Positions 1 through 11,936 of a DNA stretch of 47,882 nucleotides are shown here, one piece after another. The notes under the pieces were generated by a model that worked only from the letters and a program-made list of their open reading frames with translations, had not been told where the DNA came from and ran no database searches. The stretch covers positions 1-47,882 of the forward strand of contig NZ_VWPL01000024.1 in NCBI RefSeq assembly GCF_008630065.1, given 5' to 3'. The first letter of the stretch is position 1, and the number at the start of each line of letters is the position of its first letter. Made by a program: the position numbers and the translations under genes. The stretch comes from Blastochloris sulfoviridis (GTDB taxonomy: Bacteria > Pseudomonadota > Alphaproteobacteria > Rhizobiales > Xanthobacteraceae).

Positions 1-103
1 GAGCGAAGCGAAGACCCGGGATCGTCTGCAGGACAAGACACCTCTTCCGGATGACGGTCCCGGGGCGCGGGCCTTCGGCCCTTGCCCGGGACGACAGCCA
101 CCC
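1..103. repeat. Family A intergenic repeat (copy 1, cut by window edge)
   Basis: Imperfect palindromic intergenic element whose core is 'gacccgggatcgt' on one side and 'cttgcccgggacgac' on the other, separated by a variable 'ttccgga' centre. The same arrangement recurs at about 9.2, 30.7, 35.1, 41.9 and 47.6 kb, always between genes. Its left end lies outside the window. Confidence 0.8.
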
Positions 104-158
104 CAAACGACAGCCCAGTCAAACGACAGCCCCCGGGACGACCCCAGGCGGCCGGCCC

Positions 159-1967
159 TCACGCCGCCGCGGCGGCGATCGGCTGGTCCATGTGCTCGCA
201 CACCGCGGCCAGCGGCACGTCGAGGGTCCACGCCACGCCATCCGGCTTCCAGTCGAGCCGGGCCGAGCCGCGCAGCGCCATCGACACCATGCGCTCGATC
301 ACCACGTGGCCGAAGCCGCGCCGCTCCGGCGGCGTCACCGGCGGGCCGTCGGTCTCCTCCCAGCTCATGTGCAGCCGCGGTTCCGGCGCCGCCTCCTCGA
401 CCCGCCAGGCGACGCGGATGCATCCCGAAGGCACCGACAGCGCACCGTGCTTGGAGGCGTTGGTGGCCAGTTCGTGCAGCGCCATGCCGATGTTCTGCGC
501 CGCGTCCGGCCTCAGCAGCAGCGTCGGCCCGTCGAGCGAGACGCGGTCGTTGGCGGCGTCGAGGAACGGCATCAATTGCCGCTCGACCAGCTCGGCGATG
601 GTGGCGCCGGTCCAGTTGCGGGCAACCAGCAGATCGTGCGAGCGCGCGAGGCTGGAGATGCGGTCCTCGAACCGCGCCTGGAACTCGGCGGCGTCGCTGG
701 TGTGGCGCCCGGTCTGGCGCGCCATCGACTGCACGACGGTGAGCAGGTTCTTCGAGCGGTGCGACAGCTCGCGCATCACGAAGCCCATCTGGCGGGCGCT
801 TTCGTGCAGCGCATCCTCGCGCGCGGCGATGATCTGCGCCGCATCCGCCATCGCCCGGCAGACCAGATTGTCCTCGCGGATGAGCGTCGGCTTGAGGGAG
901 ATCGGCGCCCCCTCGCCCAGCGCGCGCGCCGCGTTCACCGTGCGCCGCGTCGAGCGGTTGATCAGGTGGGCGCCGAAAAAGGCGGCGCCGATCGACACCA
1001 GCGTGGTGAGGCCGAGCAGCGCCAGAACCGCGTTGCGGCGCTGATTGCTCGGCGCCTCCAGCACGGCCTTCGGCACCCACACCACGGCATGCCAGTCGTT
1101 CAGGCCGGAGCGGCGATAGGCGGCGACGGCCTGCTGGCCATCGAGGTCGCTCACCGTCAGCACACCCTCGGATTCGGTGCGCGGCGCCAGCAAGCCGGGC
1201 GACGCGGCCCGGCCGACGCGCGTGTCACCCTCGCCGCGCTCGGGCAAGGAGCGCGCGATGACGCGGCCCTCGCCGTCAATGATGGCGGCGGACCAGCCCT
1301 CGGGCCGGTAGGTCTGCTTCAGCACGTTCTGGATCGTGGCGGGCGGCGGCATCAGCATCAGCACGCTGCGCACCTCGCGCTCGACGCTCACCGGCACATA
1401 GATCGCAAACCGGTTGGGCTCGCCGGTCATCGGCCCGGCATTGCCGACCTTCATCCGCCCGGAGGCGAACACCTGCTCGACCGGATTGGCGCGAACCTCC
1501 GCCGGCCTGTCAGGCTCGTCGCGCGTGTCGACCAGCGGCCGCAGCGCGCGGTCCACCAGCACGACGTGACCGCCGCGCGCGGACAAGGCCCGGGCCTGCT
1601 CGTCGAACGCCTGGAAATTGGCCTTGACCAGCGCCCGCGAGGCGGCCAGCACCTCGGCGGTCTCGCTGTGGCTGCGCAGCTCGCGGTCCACCGCCTGCGC
1701 CAGCGTGTGCGCAACCTCGGACACGCGGCCGACTTCCGCCGCGTGCTCGACATCCGCCCAGCGCATGATGGTGTAGGCGCCGATCAGCACCAGCGGTGCC
1801 ACCGACGCCAGGATCAGGAACGCCAGCAGCCATGCCAGCGGCACGTCGCGCCTGGCGCGGGTTCGGCCTGCGCCCACTGCCGCGGCACTGTTCGTGCCGA
1901 TTCGGCCGGCGGCGCCGATTGTCACATCCGATTGTGCCGTCAAACGGCCAGCCCCTCCGCAATCCAT
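159..1967 (-). CDS. HWE-family sensor histidine kinase with periplasmic sensing domain
   Basis: Membrane sensor kinase of about 602 residues. A first transmembrane segment (about residues 44-66) is followed by a large extracytoplasmic region of roughly 240 residues that looks like a Cache-type sensor, then a second membrane segment (about 312-335), a HAMP-like linker, and a kinase core. The phosphoacceptor helix reads ELSHRSKNLL (His about 403). The ATPase has HELATNASKHGAL (about 498-510) and a late SWEE motif, the features that define HWE kinases. No response regulator is adjacent, so the kinase is an orphan here; many HWE kinases in Alphaproteobacteria feed the general stress or light response, but that is inference. 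The ATG at 1967 is preferred; a GTG at 2009 would put 15-bp tandem repeats into the N-terminus. The ligand is unknown. Confidence 0.85.
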   Translation of the reverse strand: MDCGGAGRLTAQSDVTIGAAGRIGTNSAAAVGAGRTRARRDVPLAWLLAFLILASVAPLVLIGAYTIMRWADVEHAAEVGRVSEVAHTLAQAVDRELRSHSETAEVLAASRALVKANFQAFDEQARALSARGGHVVLVDRALRPLVDTRDEPDRPAEVRANPVEQVFASGRMKVGNAGPMTGEPNRFAIYVPVSVEREVRSVLMLMPPPATIQNVLKQTYRPEGWSAAIIDGEGRVIARSLPERGEGDTRVGRAASPGLLAPRTESEGVLTVSDLDGQQAVAAYRRSGLNDWHAVVWVPKAVLEAPSNQRRNAVLALLGLTTLVSIGAAFFGAHLINRSTRRTVNAARALGEGAPISLKPTLIREDNLVCRAMADAAQIIAAREDALHESARQMGFVMRELSHRSKNLLTVVQSMARQTGRHTSDAAEFQARFEDRISSLARSHDLLVARNWTGATIAELVERQLMPFLDAANDRVSLDGPTLLLRPDAAQNIGMALHELATNASKHGALSVPSGCIRVAWRVEEAAPEPRLHMSWEETDGPPVTPPERRGFGHVVIERMVSMALRGSARLDWKPDGVAWTLDVPLAAVCEHMDQPIAAAAA

Positions 1968-1970
1968 CCG

Positions 1971-2073
1971 TCGCGCTACGTCCGAGCGCGCTACGTCCGA
2001 GCGCGTCACGTCCTAACGCGTCACGTCCTAACGCGTCACGTCCGAGCGCGCCGTGTCCTAACGCGCTACCGAC
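1971..2073. repeat. 15-bp tandem repeat, about 7 units
   Basis: Seven degenerate copies of a 15-bp unit (type 'tccgagcgcgctacg' alternating with 'tcctaacgcgtcacg') lie directly upstream of the sensor kinase ATG. Because the period is a multiple of three, every frame shows a five-residue repeat (for example SDVAR on the minus strand). It may be a slippage-prone array in the 5' leader. Confidence 0.85.
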
Positions 2074-2227
2074 CGCATTCCAAGACGCCGGGACCTCCCG
2101 GCGGCGTCGGATCACTTCACATTCTCGCAAGCGTATGGCCGCACCAAGGCACCGCCCTGCACGCGGCGCATACCCGCCGACCCCCGCCGCGCCCCCGGAC
2201 GCGGCCATTCCGGCGCGCCGGCCGCCC

Positions 2228-2722
2228 TCAGAACGGGATCTCGTCGTCGAGATCGCTGGAATACTTGCCGCCGCCCGAGGCCTGCGGACGGGCCGCGCCG
2301 CGCGCCGGCAACGGGCTGCGCTGGCCGAAATCGCCACCGGCATCGTCGATCTCGGCGCCGCCGCCGCCGCTCCGCCCGTCGAGCAGCGTCAGTTCGCCGC
2401 GGAAGCGCTGCAGCACGACTTCGGTGATCCGCCGCTGCTGGCCGTCCTTGTCCGTGTACTCGCGGGTCTGGAGCTGCCCCTCGATATAGACCTTCGATCC
2501 CTTGCGCAGATACTGCTCGGCGACCTTGCCCAAGTTCTCGTTGTAGATGACGATATTATGCCACTCGGTCCTTTCCTTCTTCTCGCCGGTGGCCTTGTCG
2601 GGCCAGCGCTCGGACGTGGCGATGCTGAATTTCACCGCCTGCCCGCCGTTCGAGAAGCGCTGCACTTCCGGATCGCGCCCGAGATTGCCGACCAGGATGA
2701 CCTTGTTGACGCTGCCCGCCAT
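2228..2722 (-). CDS. ssb: Single-stranded DNA-binding protein
   Basis: Protein of 164 residues. It has an N-terminal OB fold beginning VNKVILVGNLGRDPEV (about 5-20), then ERWxDKxTGEKKERTEWHNIV, a glycine- and proline-rich flexible linker (about 115-150), and the acidic tip DLDDEIPF that recruits repair and replication partners. The ATG at 2722 is chosen because it begins MAGSVNKV, the usual SSB start; an open frame upstream to 2773 gives a non-homologous extension. The gene is divergent from uvrA, a conserved arrangement, with a LexA box in the shared region, so SOS control of both is likely. Confidence 0.97.
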   Translation of the reverse strand: MAGSVNKVILVGNLGRDPEVQRFSNGGQAVKFSIATSERWPDKATGEKKERTEWHNIVIYNENLGKVAEQYLRKGSKVYIEGQLQTREYTDKDGQQRRITEVVLQRFRGELTLLDGRSGGGGAEIDDAGGDFGQRSPLPARGAARPQASGGGKYSSDLDDEIPF

Positions 2723-2818
2723 GGCTTTGTGCCTTCCGCTATGCGTTCTGGACCGCCACCCTACCCCGGCCATCCCGCCAATACTGCCCCGGCCCCGCCA
2801 CTGTCCACAAGCGACGAT

Positions 2819-2834
2819 GTTCCGGTTACGTTCT
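2819..2834. promoter_or_regulatory. LexA (SOS) box, GTTC-N7-GTTC, between ssb and uvrA
   Basis: The sequence GTTCcggttacGTTCT matches the alphaproteobacterial LexA operator (direct repeat GTTC with a 7-base spacer). It lies 97 bp upstream of the ssb ATG and about 315 bp upstream of the uvrA ATG. Both genes are classical SOS members. LexA itself is not in the window. Confidence 0.8.
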
Positions 2835-2868
2835 TAGCGCAAACCGGCCCTCCTCACAATTGCCGAAT

Positions 2869-2990
2869 GATACGGTTTCCGGCCTGCAGGGCTGGAAACC
2901 CGTATTCCGATCGCCGAAAACTCCGTCATCGAACACGGGTTTTCGGCGAGATCGTTTCCGGTATCCCGAAGGGATCGACCGGAAACCGAA
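2869..2990. repeat. Family B palindromic repeat (copy 1)
   Basis: About 122-bp element bounded by inverted ends 'gatacggtttccgg' and 'ccggaaaccgaat', with an internal 'ccgaaaa...ttttcgg' arm pair and the signature 'tcccgaagggatc'. It closely resembles copies at 29.2 and 37.8 kb. It sits between the LexA box and the uvrA start. Confidence 0.85.
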
Positions 2991-3149
2991 TGCCGCGCCC
3001 TGCTGCCGCGCGTCTGGCTGCCCGTTGGCCGCCGGCCGGCCGTGCGTCGCGCCTCTGGCGTTTTCGATCGCGGCGCCCTAGGTTATGGCCTCGTTTTGTT
3101 CTTGTCGAACCGCCGCCGGGCCCTCTCGGCCGCGTGCCGAGACCCCCGC

Positions 3150-6257
<3,108 letters not shown>

Positions 6258-6280
6258 GGGCGGGCGCGCAAGGCCGCAAA

Positions 6281-6309
6281 TGACAGGCGGAAGCGTGGAG
6301 CGCTTGTCA
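6281..6309. terminator. Hairpin between convergent uvrA and the AT-rich island
   Basis: Inverted arms TGACAGGCG and CGCTTGTCA (one G-T pair) with an 11-base loop lie 23 bases after the uvrA stop. There is no long T tract, so function as a transcription terminator is inferred from position between convergent genes. Confidence 0.4.
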
Positions 6310-6318
6310 CAAGTTGAC

Positions 6319-6927
6319 TCACGTTAGCCGCCAAAGAACAACCGCTAGGGGCTCATTGCTGATGAGCACACCGCCCAGCAGGACGGTCCCAATAAGCACA
6401 AATAAGAACATATATCCTATTGATTTATAAAACAACTCAATTTTTCCATCAGAATGCAGCATTTTATCTTTATTAAATCGGAGGTCAGAAACGAATAAAC
6501 GCGCAAAGGCCCTCATAAATCGACCTCTAACCTCAACAGGACTCTCGCCTCCGATTGCCTTCGTCAAACATAGCTCAGGAAGCGTGTCCCCAAACCTCTT
6601 CTCAATTTCTATCGCATGCTTAACTGCACCGACAAGCAGACGATGATACCAATACCTGTCCATTAGATAAAATAGAAATGATGCGATTATGCCAAGAATA
6701 GGGGCAAATATCACAGATTTTATCTTTAATTGGCTATAGTTAAACGAAATATCGTTCTCAATCAAAAACCCTTGCGCTGCTGCGATCGCTAAAACTATCG
6801 TAATAAACAAACCGCGGATGCGCATTTCTATGTCATTGAAGTGTTTTTGCACATCAATAACAGCTTTCCAAATTTCTATCACTTCCTTGCGTCGGTCGGG
6901 ATCCATCCCACGATCTGAATTCCACAT
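6319..6927 (-). CDS. Small three-pass membrane protein of unknown function, AT-rich
   Basis: About 202 residues. An N-terminal amphipathic helix region (EIWKAVIDVQKHFNDIEMRIR) precedes two closely spaced transmembrane segments (about 39-56 and 71-89), then a soluble loop of about 80 residues, then a third segment (about 170-189). The two-helix hairpin plus soluble tail recalls SLATT-type 2TM effectors in layout only. Base composition is much more AT-rich than its neighbours, indicating transfer. Its start lies inside the end of the upstream HAD gene (74-bp overlap), suggesting translational coupling. The ATG at 6927 has 'agggaa' upstream; an ATG at 6906 is the alternative. No function is assigned. 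Confidence 0.75.
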   Translation of the reverse strand: MWNSDRGMDPDRRKEVIEIWKAVIDVQKHFNDIEMRIRGLFITIVLAIAAAQGFLIENDISFNYSQLKIKSVIFAPILGIIASFLFYLMDRYWYHRLLVGAVKHAIEIEKRFGDTLPELCLTKAIGGESPVEVRGRFMRAFARLFVSDLRFNKDKMLHSDGKIELFYKSIGYMFLFVLIGTVLLGGVLISNEPLAVVLWRLT

Positions 6928-7768
6928 GCTCAATGATTTCCCTAAAACTGCTTCGTAGCGTTATCCCAGGCTTAACGTCTCGCGTAGTGATCCGCTTTTC
7001 TCTTTCGACATCCGCATCACTCCAATGAGTCACCTCGCGAAGGAGTTGGTACGCGCTCGTATGCTGGGCCTTTCCATATTCTGCATAAACATCCATCACA
7101 CCAGCGTCTTGAGCCATAGCAATGTCTTTATGTAAACTATCACCCACATAAACGCACTCAGACACCCCTACACCCAGAGTGCCAACAATCTCCTTTAACA
7201 CGTCAGGATCCGGCTTCAGCGAACCAGCGGGAGTGTGATGATGTTGCGTGTACCTAAACTCATATCGCGACGATGGATACTTACGAATGTCCTCCCGCGA
7301 AAGAGCCTTCGGTATATCGTGATCTTTAGGTGAGAAAATTTTATCAATCACGCCATCCAACCCAAGCTTTCTCACTCGATAATTCGAATAAAATGCCATC
7401 GATTCAGTATAGCCAATAATCAGCGCGCCAGATCCCTTAACTATAAGTAAAGTATCAGCAACGCCTGAGTACAGCCGAAGCGTTCTCGCACGCTCCGCGC
7501 GATACCTCTCAATTGCCGGACGAAAGACCTCTAACAAGTCTTTATCCGGGAAAAATTGTTTAAGCAGGGGCAACTCTTCTATAAGGAAAGAATATTCTGA
7601 CGTCCCATGCCGCTGATGCACCTTTCTAATCTCAGGCTTCAACTCATCCGCAGACAACCCGCTAATATCACAAATCTCCTGAAGCATCGCTGAAAAGCAA
7701 CTATACCAAACATCTACCCAATCGAAGAGAGTATTATCGAGATCGGTAATAAGAACCTTTTTTGACAT
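6854..7768 (-). CDS. HAD-superfamily hydrolase, AT-rich island gene
   Basis: Protein of 304 residues with the four HAD motifs: DLDNT with nucleophile Asp9 and Asp11, Thr121 in IIGYTES, Lys185 in SLKPDP, and VYVGDSLHKDI with Asp210 and Asp215. A helical cap (about 20-95) suggests a small-molecule phosphatase or similar. The C-terminal 60 residues extend beyond the usual core. The ATG at 7768 follows a purine-rich 'aaggcgggcgg' Shine-Dalgarno-like stretch. The gene is AT-rich and overlaps the downstream membrane-protein gene, so the two probably arrived and act together. The substrate cannot be predicted. Confidence 0.85.
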   Translation of the reverse strand: MSKKVLITDLDNTLFDWVDVWYSCFSAMLQEICDISGLSADELKPEIRKVHQRHGTSEYSFLIEELPLLKQFFPDKDLLEVFRPAIERYRAERARTLRLYSGVADTLLIVKGSGALIIGYTESMAFYSNYRVRKLGLDGVIDKIFSPKDHDIPKALSREDIRKYPSSRYEFRYTQHHHTPAGSLKPDPDVLKEIVGTLGVGVSECVYVGDSLHKDIAMAQDAGVMDVYAEYGKAQHTSAYQLLREVTHWSDADVEREKRITTRDVKPGITLRSSFREIIEHVEFRSWDGSRPTQGSDRNLESCY

Positions 7769-7856
7769 GCCGCCCGCCTTACACCCCAAATGTTCTTGAT
7801 ATGTTCCAAGACGACGCGCGCTATGTCAAGCACAATTTCACGTCCCAGCGGCGAAT

Positions 7857-8115
7857 GAGCCTCGACACCCTATCTCTCGGTCGAGGACGCGCGCAAGCTC
7901 GACACCGTCCGCCTTGCCCTCAAGCGCGACGACATCGCCGCCGCTTCGGATAGCCGGGTGTTCGAGCTTTCGAAGCCCGGACTGCCCAGGACGCTGCGAC
8001 CGGCAGGCTCGATGCCCTCGCCGACAAAGCGCTCCCCGAGTTCCGTGCCGGCGCAGCCGCCGCGCCCGCTTCATTGACTTTGCGGCAGGCGGGTGAATAC
8101 TTGCGGCCTCGCTGA
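7857..8115 (+). pseudogene. Decayed small gene with apparent frameshifts
   Basis: Coding-like fragments follow one another in shifted frames: an ATG at 7857 giving MSLDTLS, then SVEDARKLDTVRLALKRDDI in a second frame, then AQDAATGRLDALADKALPEF in a third, ending at a TGA at 8113. Each piece is helical and charged and reads like part of one small alphaproteobacterial protein. No family is identified. Two single-base shifts would restore one frame. Evidence is by eye only. Confidence 0.35.
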
Positions 8116-8274
8116 AGCCCTTCCGCGAGTCCGCGCAAGCCAGCCAGCCGCCCTGCGGCGCGCCCGCCAGCATCCGTCAGAACTTCGATATCGCGACGTC
8201 ATCCCCGGTGCATCGACATCGGTGTCCGGCCGTTGGCCGGCATGGCGTGCGGACCTGCGAACAGGGATCGAGCG

Positions 8275-8532
8275 ATGCCGCAAGCGCCTGCGTCCGTGTC
8301 CGTCAAGCCGTCCGCTGCCGCGGTGGCGGCAAAGTCGCGCAAGCGCGACCGCGAGGCGGCCAAGGTGGCGATGGTCGCCACCATGGGGGTGGCCACCCTC
8401 ACCGGCCTCATGCTGATGCGCCACCACGGCTGGAACAAGTCGGCGGTCAAGTCGACCCATGTGGCGACCGGACTGGCGCTCGTCGGCGCCTCCTGGTGGC
8501 ATTACACGCTCTACGGACGCCGCCCGCGGTGA
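8275..8532 (+). CDS. Small two-pass membrane protein
   Basis: Protein of 85 residues with a basic N-terminus (KSRKRDREAAK) and two transmembrane segments (about 32-49 and 60-77), the second containing HVATGLALVGASWWHY. The regularly placed histidines and 'STHVATG' resemble small cytochrome-b-like membrane domains (DUF4405 type), but heme binding is not established. The ATG at 8275 is chosen because 'aggg' lies at a suitable distance; earlier in-frame TTG and ATG codons (8233, 8242) lack one. No partner gene is evident. Confidence 0.6.
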   Translation: MPQAPASVSVKPSAAAVAAKSRKRDREAAKVAMVATMGVATLTGLMLMRHHGWNKSAVKSTHVATGLALVGASWWHYTLYGRRPR

Positions 8533-8693
8533 GGCAAAATCCGCACCTCGGCCCGGCGCTCCCTATTCCGCTTGCCGAGGGTCCCGGTTTCGGCCGAAGA
8601 TTTTCGCCAAACCTGATCCGGCATGCCGCGGCATTCGTCCGGATCGCGGATGAGACGTCGTCACGGACAGGACGCCGTCGCGGATGACACGTC

Positions 8694-9185
8694 ATGACCC
8701 ATTTTCGTCCGATCGTCCGCTCCGGCGGCCAGACCGGGGTCGACCGCGCCGCGCTCGATGCCGCGCTGGCCAGCGGCCTCGCCTATGAGGGCTGGTGCCC
8801 GCGCGGCGGCTGGGCGGAGGATTTGCCGGCGCCGCCGGGCCTGCTCGCGCTCTATCCCCGCCTCAAGGAGACGCCGGACGACGACCCCGGCCAGCGCACC
8901 GAGTGGAACGTGCGCGACAGCGACCTCACCTTCCTGCTGGTGCCGGGGGTGGCGTGCGTCTCGCCGGGCACCGAGCTGACGGCGAGCTTCGCGCGCGCCC
9001 ACAAGAAGCCGCTGTTCGGCTTCGCGGTGGACAGCGAAACCTCGGTCAAGGCCATGGCCGCGGTGTGCAAGACCATGCGCGGCCACGTCCGCCTCAACAT
9101 CGCCGGCCCGCGCGAGAGCGAGCACCCGGGCATCTACCGCACCACCCGCGACCTGCTGGCCCGGCTGTTCCTCATCCTGGCGTGA
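8694..9185 (+). CDS. Putative molybdenum carrier (SLOG-superfamily) protein
   Basis: Protein of 163 residues. It has the glycine-rich N-terminal motif RSGGQTGVDRAALDAAL (about 9-25) followed by GYEGWCP-type and GGWAEDL segments, then DSDLTFLLVPG and SPGTELTASFARAHKKP. This matches the 'putative molybdenum carrier' family, a Rossmann-like SLOG fold related to the plant MoCo carrier and YpsA/LOG proteins. Ligand binding is inferred from the family: members may hold a nucleotide-like molecule, and molybdenum cofactor binding in bacteria is not proven. No molybdenum genes lie nearby. The gene appears monocistronic, ending about 170 bp before parC with a family A repeat between them. Confidence 0.85.
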   Translation: MTHFRPIVRSGGQTGVDRAALDAALASGLAYEGWCPRGGWAEDLPAPPGLLALYPRLKETPDDDPGQRTEWNVRDSDLTFLLVPGVACVSPGTELTASFARAHKKPLFGFAVDSETSVKAMAAVCKTMRGHVRLNIAGPRESEHPGIYRTTRDLLARLFLILA

Positions 9186-9202
9186 GGGAGCCCTTTCCGG
9201 GC

Positions 9203-9310
9203 TTCGTCATCCCGGGCGAGGCGTCAGCCGAGACCCGGGATCGTTCTCAGAACCAGCCCCCTTCCGGACGACGGGCCCCGGCTCGCGCTTCGCTTGGCCG
9301 GGGCGACGAA
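9203..9310. repeat. Family A intergenic repeat (copy 2)
   Basis: One complete copy: 'gtcatcccgggcgaggcg', 'gagacccgggatcgttc', centre 'cttccggacgacg', and 'cttggccggggcgacga'. It fills the gap before parC. Confidence 0.8.
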
Positions 9311-9358
9311 GGCCCCCCACCCTTGCCGCCTCCGTTCCCCTCCTGTACCCGTTGAGCC

Positions 9359-11620
9359 ATGGGAAAACGGATTCTGCCGCCGTCGGGGGATGGCGCGGGG
9401 GCGGGCGGCAACATCGAGCCGATCGACCTCAAGAGCGCGCTCGAGGAGCGCTATCTCGCCTATGCGCTCTCCACCATCATGCACCGCGCGCTGCCCGACG
9501 CGCGCGATGGCCTGAAGCCCGTCCACCGCCGCGTGCTGTTCGCCATGCGGGCGCTGCGGCTCGATCCGGGCGCGGCGTTCAAGAAGAGCGCCCGCGTCGT
9601 CGGCGACGTCATCGGCAAGTTCCACCCGCACGGCGACCAGTCGGTCTACGACGCCCTGGTGCGCCTCGCCCAGGACTTCGCCCAGCGCTACCCGCTGGTC
9701 GACGGCCAGGGCAATTTCGGCAATGTCGATGGCGATAGCGCCGCCGCCATGCGCTACACCGAGGCTCGCCTCACCGAGACCGCGCGCTTCCTGCTCGACG
9801 GGCTGGACGACGACACCGTCGATTTCCGCCCCACCTATGACGGCTCGGAATCCGAGCCGGTGGTGCTGCCCGCAGCCGTGCCGCATCTCCTCGCCAACGG
9901 CTCGGCCGGCATCGCGGTGGGCATGGCGACCTCGATCCCGCCGCACAACATGGCCGAATTGCTCGATGCGGCGGCGCACCTGATCGACAACCCGCAGGCG
10001 ACGACGCGCGACCTGCTCAAGATCGTCAAGGGGCCGGACTTCCCCACCGGCGGCATCATCGTCGACGACAAGGCCTCGATCCGCGAGGCCTACGAGACCG
10101 GCCGCGGCGGCTTCCGCGTGCGCGCCACGTGGCACGTCGAGGACGGCGCGCGCGGCGCCTGGGTCGTCGTCGTCACCGAGATCCCCTATCAGGTGGCGAA
10201 ATCGCGGCTGATCGAGAAGATCGCCGAGCTGATGGACGCCAAGAAGCTGCCGCTTCTGGCCGACGTCCGCGACGAATCGGCGGAGGACATCCGCGTCGTC
10301 CTTGAGCCCAAGAGCCGCAACGTCGAGCCGTCGCTGCTGATGGAGAGCCTGTTCAAGCTCACCGAGCTTGAGAGCCGCTTTCCCCTCAACATGAACGTGC
10401 TGGTCGGCGGCCAGGTGCCCAAGGTCGTCAGCCTCGCGGATATCCTGCGCGAATGGCTCGACCACCGCCGCACCGTCCTGCTGCGCCGCTCGCAGCATCG
10501 CCTCAGCGAGATCGGCCACCGGCTTGAGGTGCTGGGCGGCTATCTGATCGCGTATCTGAACATCGATCGCGTCATCGAGATCATCCGCAATCACGACGAC
10601 CCGAAGGCCGAGCTGATCCGCGTCTTCACGCTCACCGACGTGCAGGCCACCGCCATTCTCGACATGCGGCTGCGCAGTTTGCGCAAGCTGGAGGAGATCG
10701 AGATCCGGCGCGAGCACGACGCGCTGACCAGCGAGAAGGCCGGGCTGGAGCGGCTGCTGGCGTCGGAGCCGCTGCAGTGGCGCGCCATCGCGGCCGAGAT
10801 CGCCAAGGTGCGCGAGAGCTACGATCCGAAGTCCAAGCTCGGCAAGCGCCGCACCGTGTTCGGCAGCGCGCCCGAGCACGACGAGGAGGCGGTGCAGGAA
10901 GCCCTGATGGAGCGCGAGCCGATCACCGTGATCCTGTCGGAGAAGGGCTGGATCCGCGCGCTGAAAGGCCACCAGGAGGACGTCTCCAACCTCACCTTCA
11001 AGACCGACGACCGGCTGAAGCTCGCCTTCTATGCCGAGACCACGTCGAAGATCATGGTGTTCGCCACCAATGGCCGGTTCTACACGCTGGATGCCGCCAA
11101 GCTGCCGGGCGGGCGCGGCCATGGCGAGCCGATCCGCCTCGCCATCGACATGGAGCAGGCCGACGACGTGGTCGACGCCTTCGTCTATGAGGGCGGCCGC
11201 AGGCTCTTGGTGGCGAGCCGCGAGGCCAAGGGCTTCGTGGTGGCCGAGGACGAGTGCCTCGCCACCACCCGCAAGGGCAAGCAGGTGCTGGTCGTCGATG
11301 CCCCGGACGAGGCGCGGCTGGTGAAGCCGGTCGAGGGCGACCACGTCGCCACCATCGGCGACAACCGGCGCCTCCTGGTGTTCCCGCTCAACCAAGTGCC
11401 GGAGATGCCGCGCGGCAAGGGCGTGCGGCTGCAGCGCTTCCGCGACGGCGGCCTCGCCGATGCGAAATGCTTCGCGCTCGACGACGGCCTGTCGTGGACC
11501 GATTCGGCCGAGCGCAACTTCACGGTCGACAAGCGCGAGCTGCGCGAATGGATCGGCACCCGCTCCGATTCGGGCCGCCTGCCGCCCAAGGGCTTCCCGA
11601 AGTCGAACAAGTTCGAGTGA
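9359..11620 (+). CDS. parC: DNA topoisomerase IV subunit A
   Basis: Catalytic subunit of topoisomerase IV, which decatenates daughter chromosomes; 753 residues, typical for the family. The winged-helix breakage domain has [18 protein letters not shown] (about 44-61), [15 protein letters not shown], and [10 protein letters not shown] with catalytic Tyr133. The tower and coiled coil follow (about 360-490), then a partial beta-pinwheel C-terminal domain. It is ParC rather than GyrA because of its length and the short pinwheel without a GyrA box. At the quinolone-contact position, where E. coli ParC has Ser80, this protein has Gln94. parE is not in the window. Confidence 0.95.
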   Translation: MGKRILPPSGDGAGAGGNIEPIDLKSALEERYLAYALSTIMHRALPDARDGLKPVHRRVLFAMRALRLDPGAAFKKSARVVGDVIGKFHPHGDQSVYDALVRLAQDFAQRYPLVDGQGNFGNVDGDSAAAMRYTEARLTETARFLLDGLDDDTVDFRPTYDGSESEPVVLPAAVPHLLANGSAGIAVGMATSIPPHNMAELLDAAAHLIDNPQATTRDLLKIVKGPDFPTGGIIVDDKASIREAYETGRGGFRVRATWHVEDGARGAWVVVVTEIPYQVAKSRLIEKIAELMDAKKLPLLADVRDESAEDIRVVLEPKSRNVEPSLLMESLFKLTELESRFPLNMNVLVGGQVPKVVSLADILREWLDHRRTVLLRRSQHRLSEIGHRLEVLGGYLIAYLNIDRVIEIIRNHDDPKAELIRVFTLTDVQATAILDMRLRSLRKLEEIEIRREHDALTSEKAGLERLLASEPLQWRAIAAEIAKVRESYDPKSKLGKRRTVFGSAPEHDEEAVQEALMEREPITVILSEKGWIRALKGHQEDVSNLTFKTDDRLKLAFYAETTSKIMVFATNGRFYTLDAAKLPGGRGHGEPIRLAIDMEQADDVVDAFVYEGGRRLLVASREAKGFVVAEDECLATTRKGKQVLVVDAPDEARLVKPVEGDHVATIGDNRRLLVFPLNQVPEMPRGKGVRLQRFRDGGLADAKCFALDDGLSWTDSAERNFTVDKRELREWIGTRSDSGRLPPKGFPKSNKFE

Positions 11621-11749
11621 GCATGGCGGGGCGGCGACCCGATGCAGGCTCCGCAGCGTAGCGGTTTTGGGCTATTCTGCCGGGTGATGATCGCTTCATA
11701 AGGCTTGCGGCCGATCAGAAAAAGCCGCCAGCCGAGAGTTACGGACTTT

Positions 11750-11904
11750 CTTTCCCTCTCCCCTTGCGGGAGAGGGTGCCGGGCGATCGAAGATCGCGCG
11801 GCGGGTGAGGGGTGAATTCGAGCGGTCTTTTAAGAGACCCCTCACCCGGCTCGACCTCGCTGACGCTCGCTCTCGCCACCCTCTCCCGCAAGGGGAGAGG
11901 GAAA
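11750..11904. repeat. Family C palindromic repeat (intact copy)
   Basis: Large imperfect palindrome: 'ccctctccccttgcgggag' at the left and 'ctctcccgcaaggggagag' at the right, with 'gcgggtgaggggtgaattcg' and 'gacccctcacccggctcg' facing each other in the centre. It lies 33 bp upstream of the parD-like gene. Its right half matches the flanks of the nested copy at 32.1 kb and so serves as an empty-site reference. Confidence 0.85.
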
Positions 11905-11936
11905 AGAAGGCCAAGCTGAAACCGGGAAACCATTCC

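Noticed and set aside
1971-2073. CRISPR-like array
   Set aside because: Units are contiguous 15-mers with no spacers and there are no cas genes.
51-2489. Very long plus-strand open frame opposite the sensor kinase and ssb
   Set aside because: Its translation is Arg/His/Pro/Ala-rich with no domain, and the opposite strand carries two genes with clear motifs. GC-rich DNA leaves such mirror frames open.
9224-11395. 723-codon minus-strand open frame opposite parC
   Set aside because: It mirrors parC, which has an intact catalytic core; the minus-strand product has no recognisable domain.
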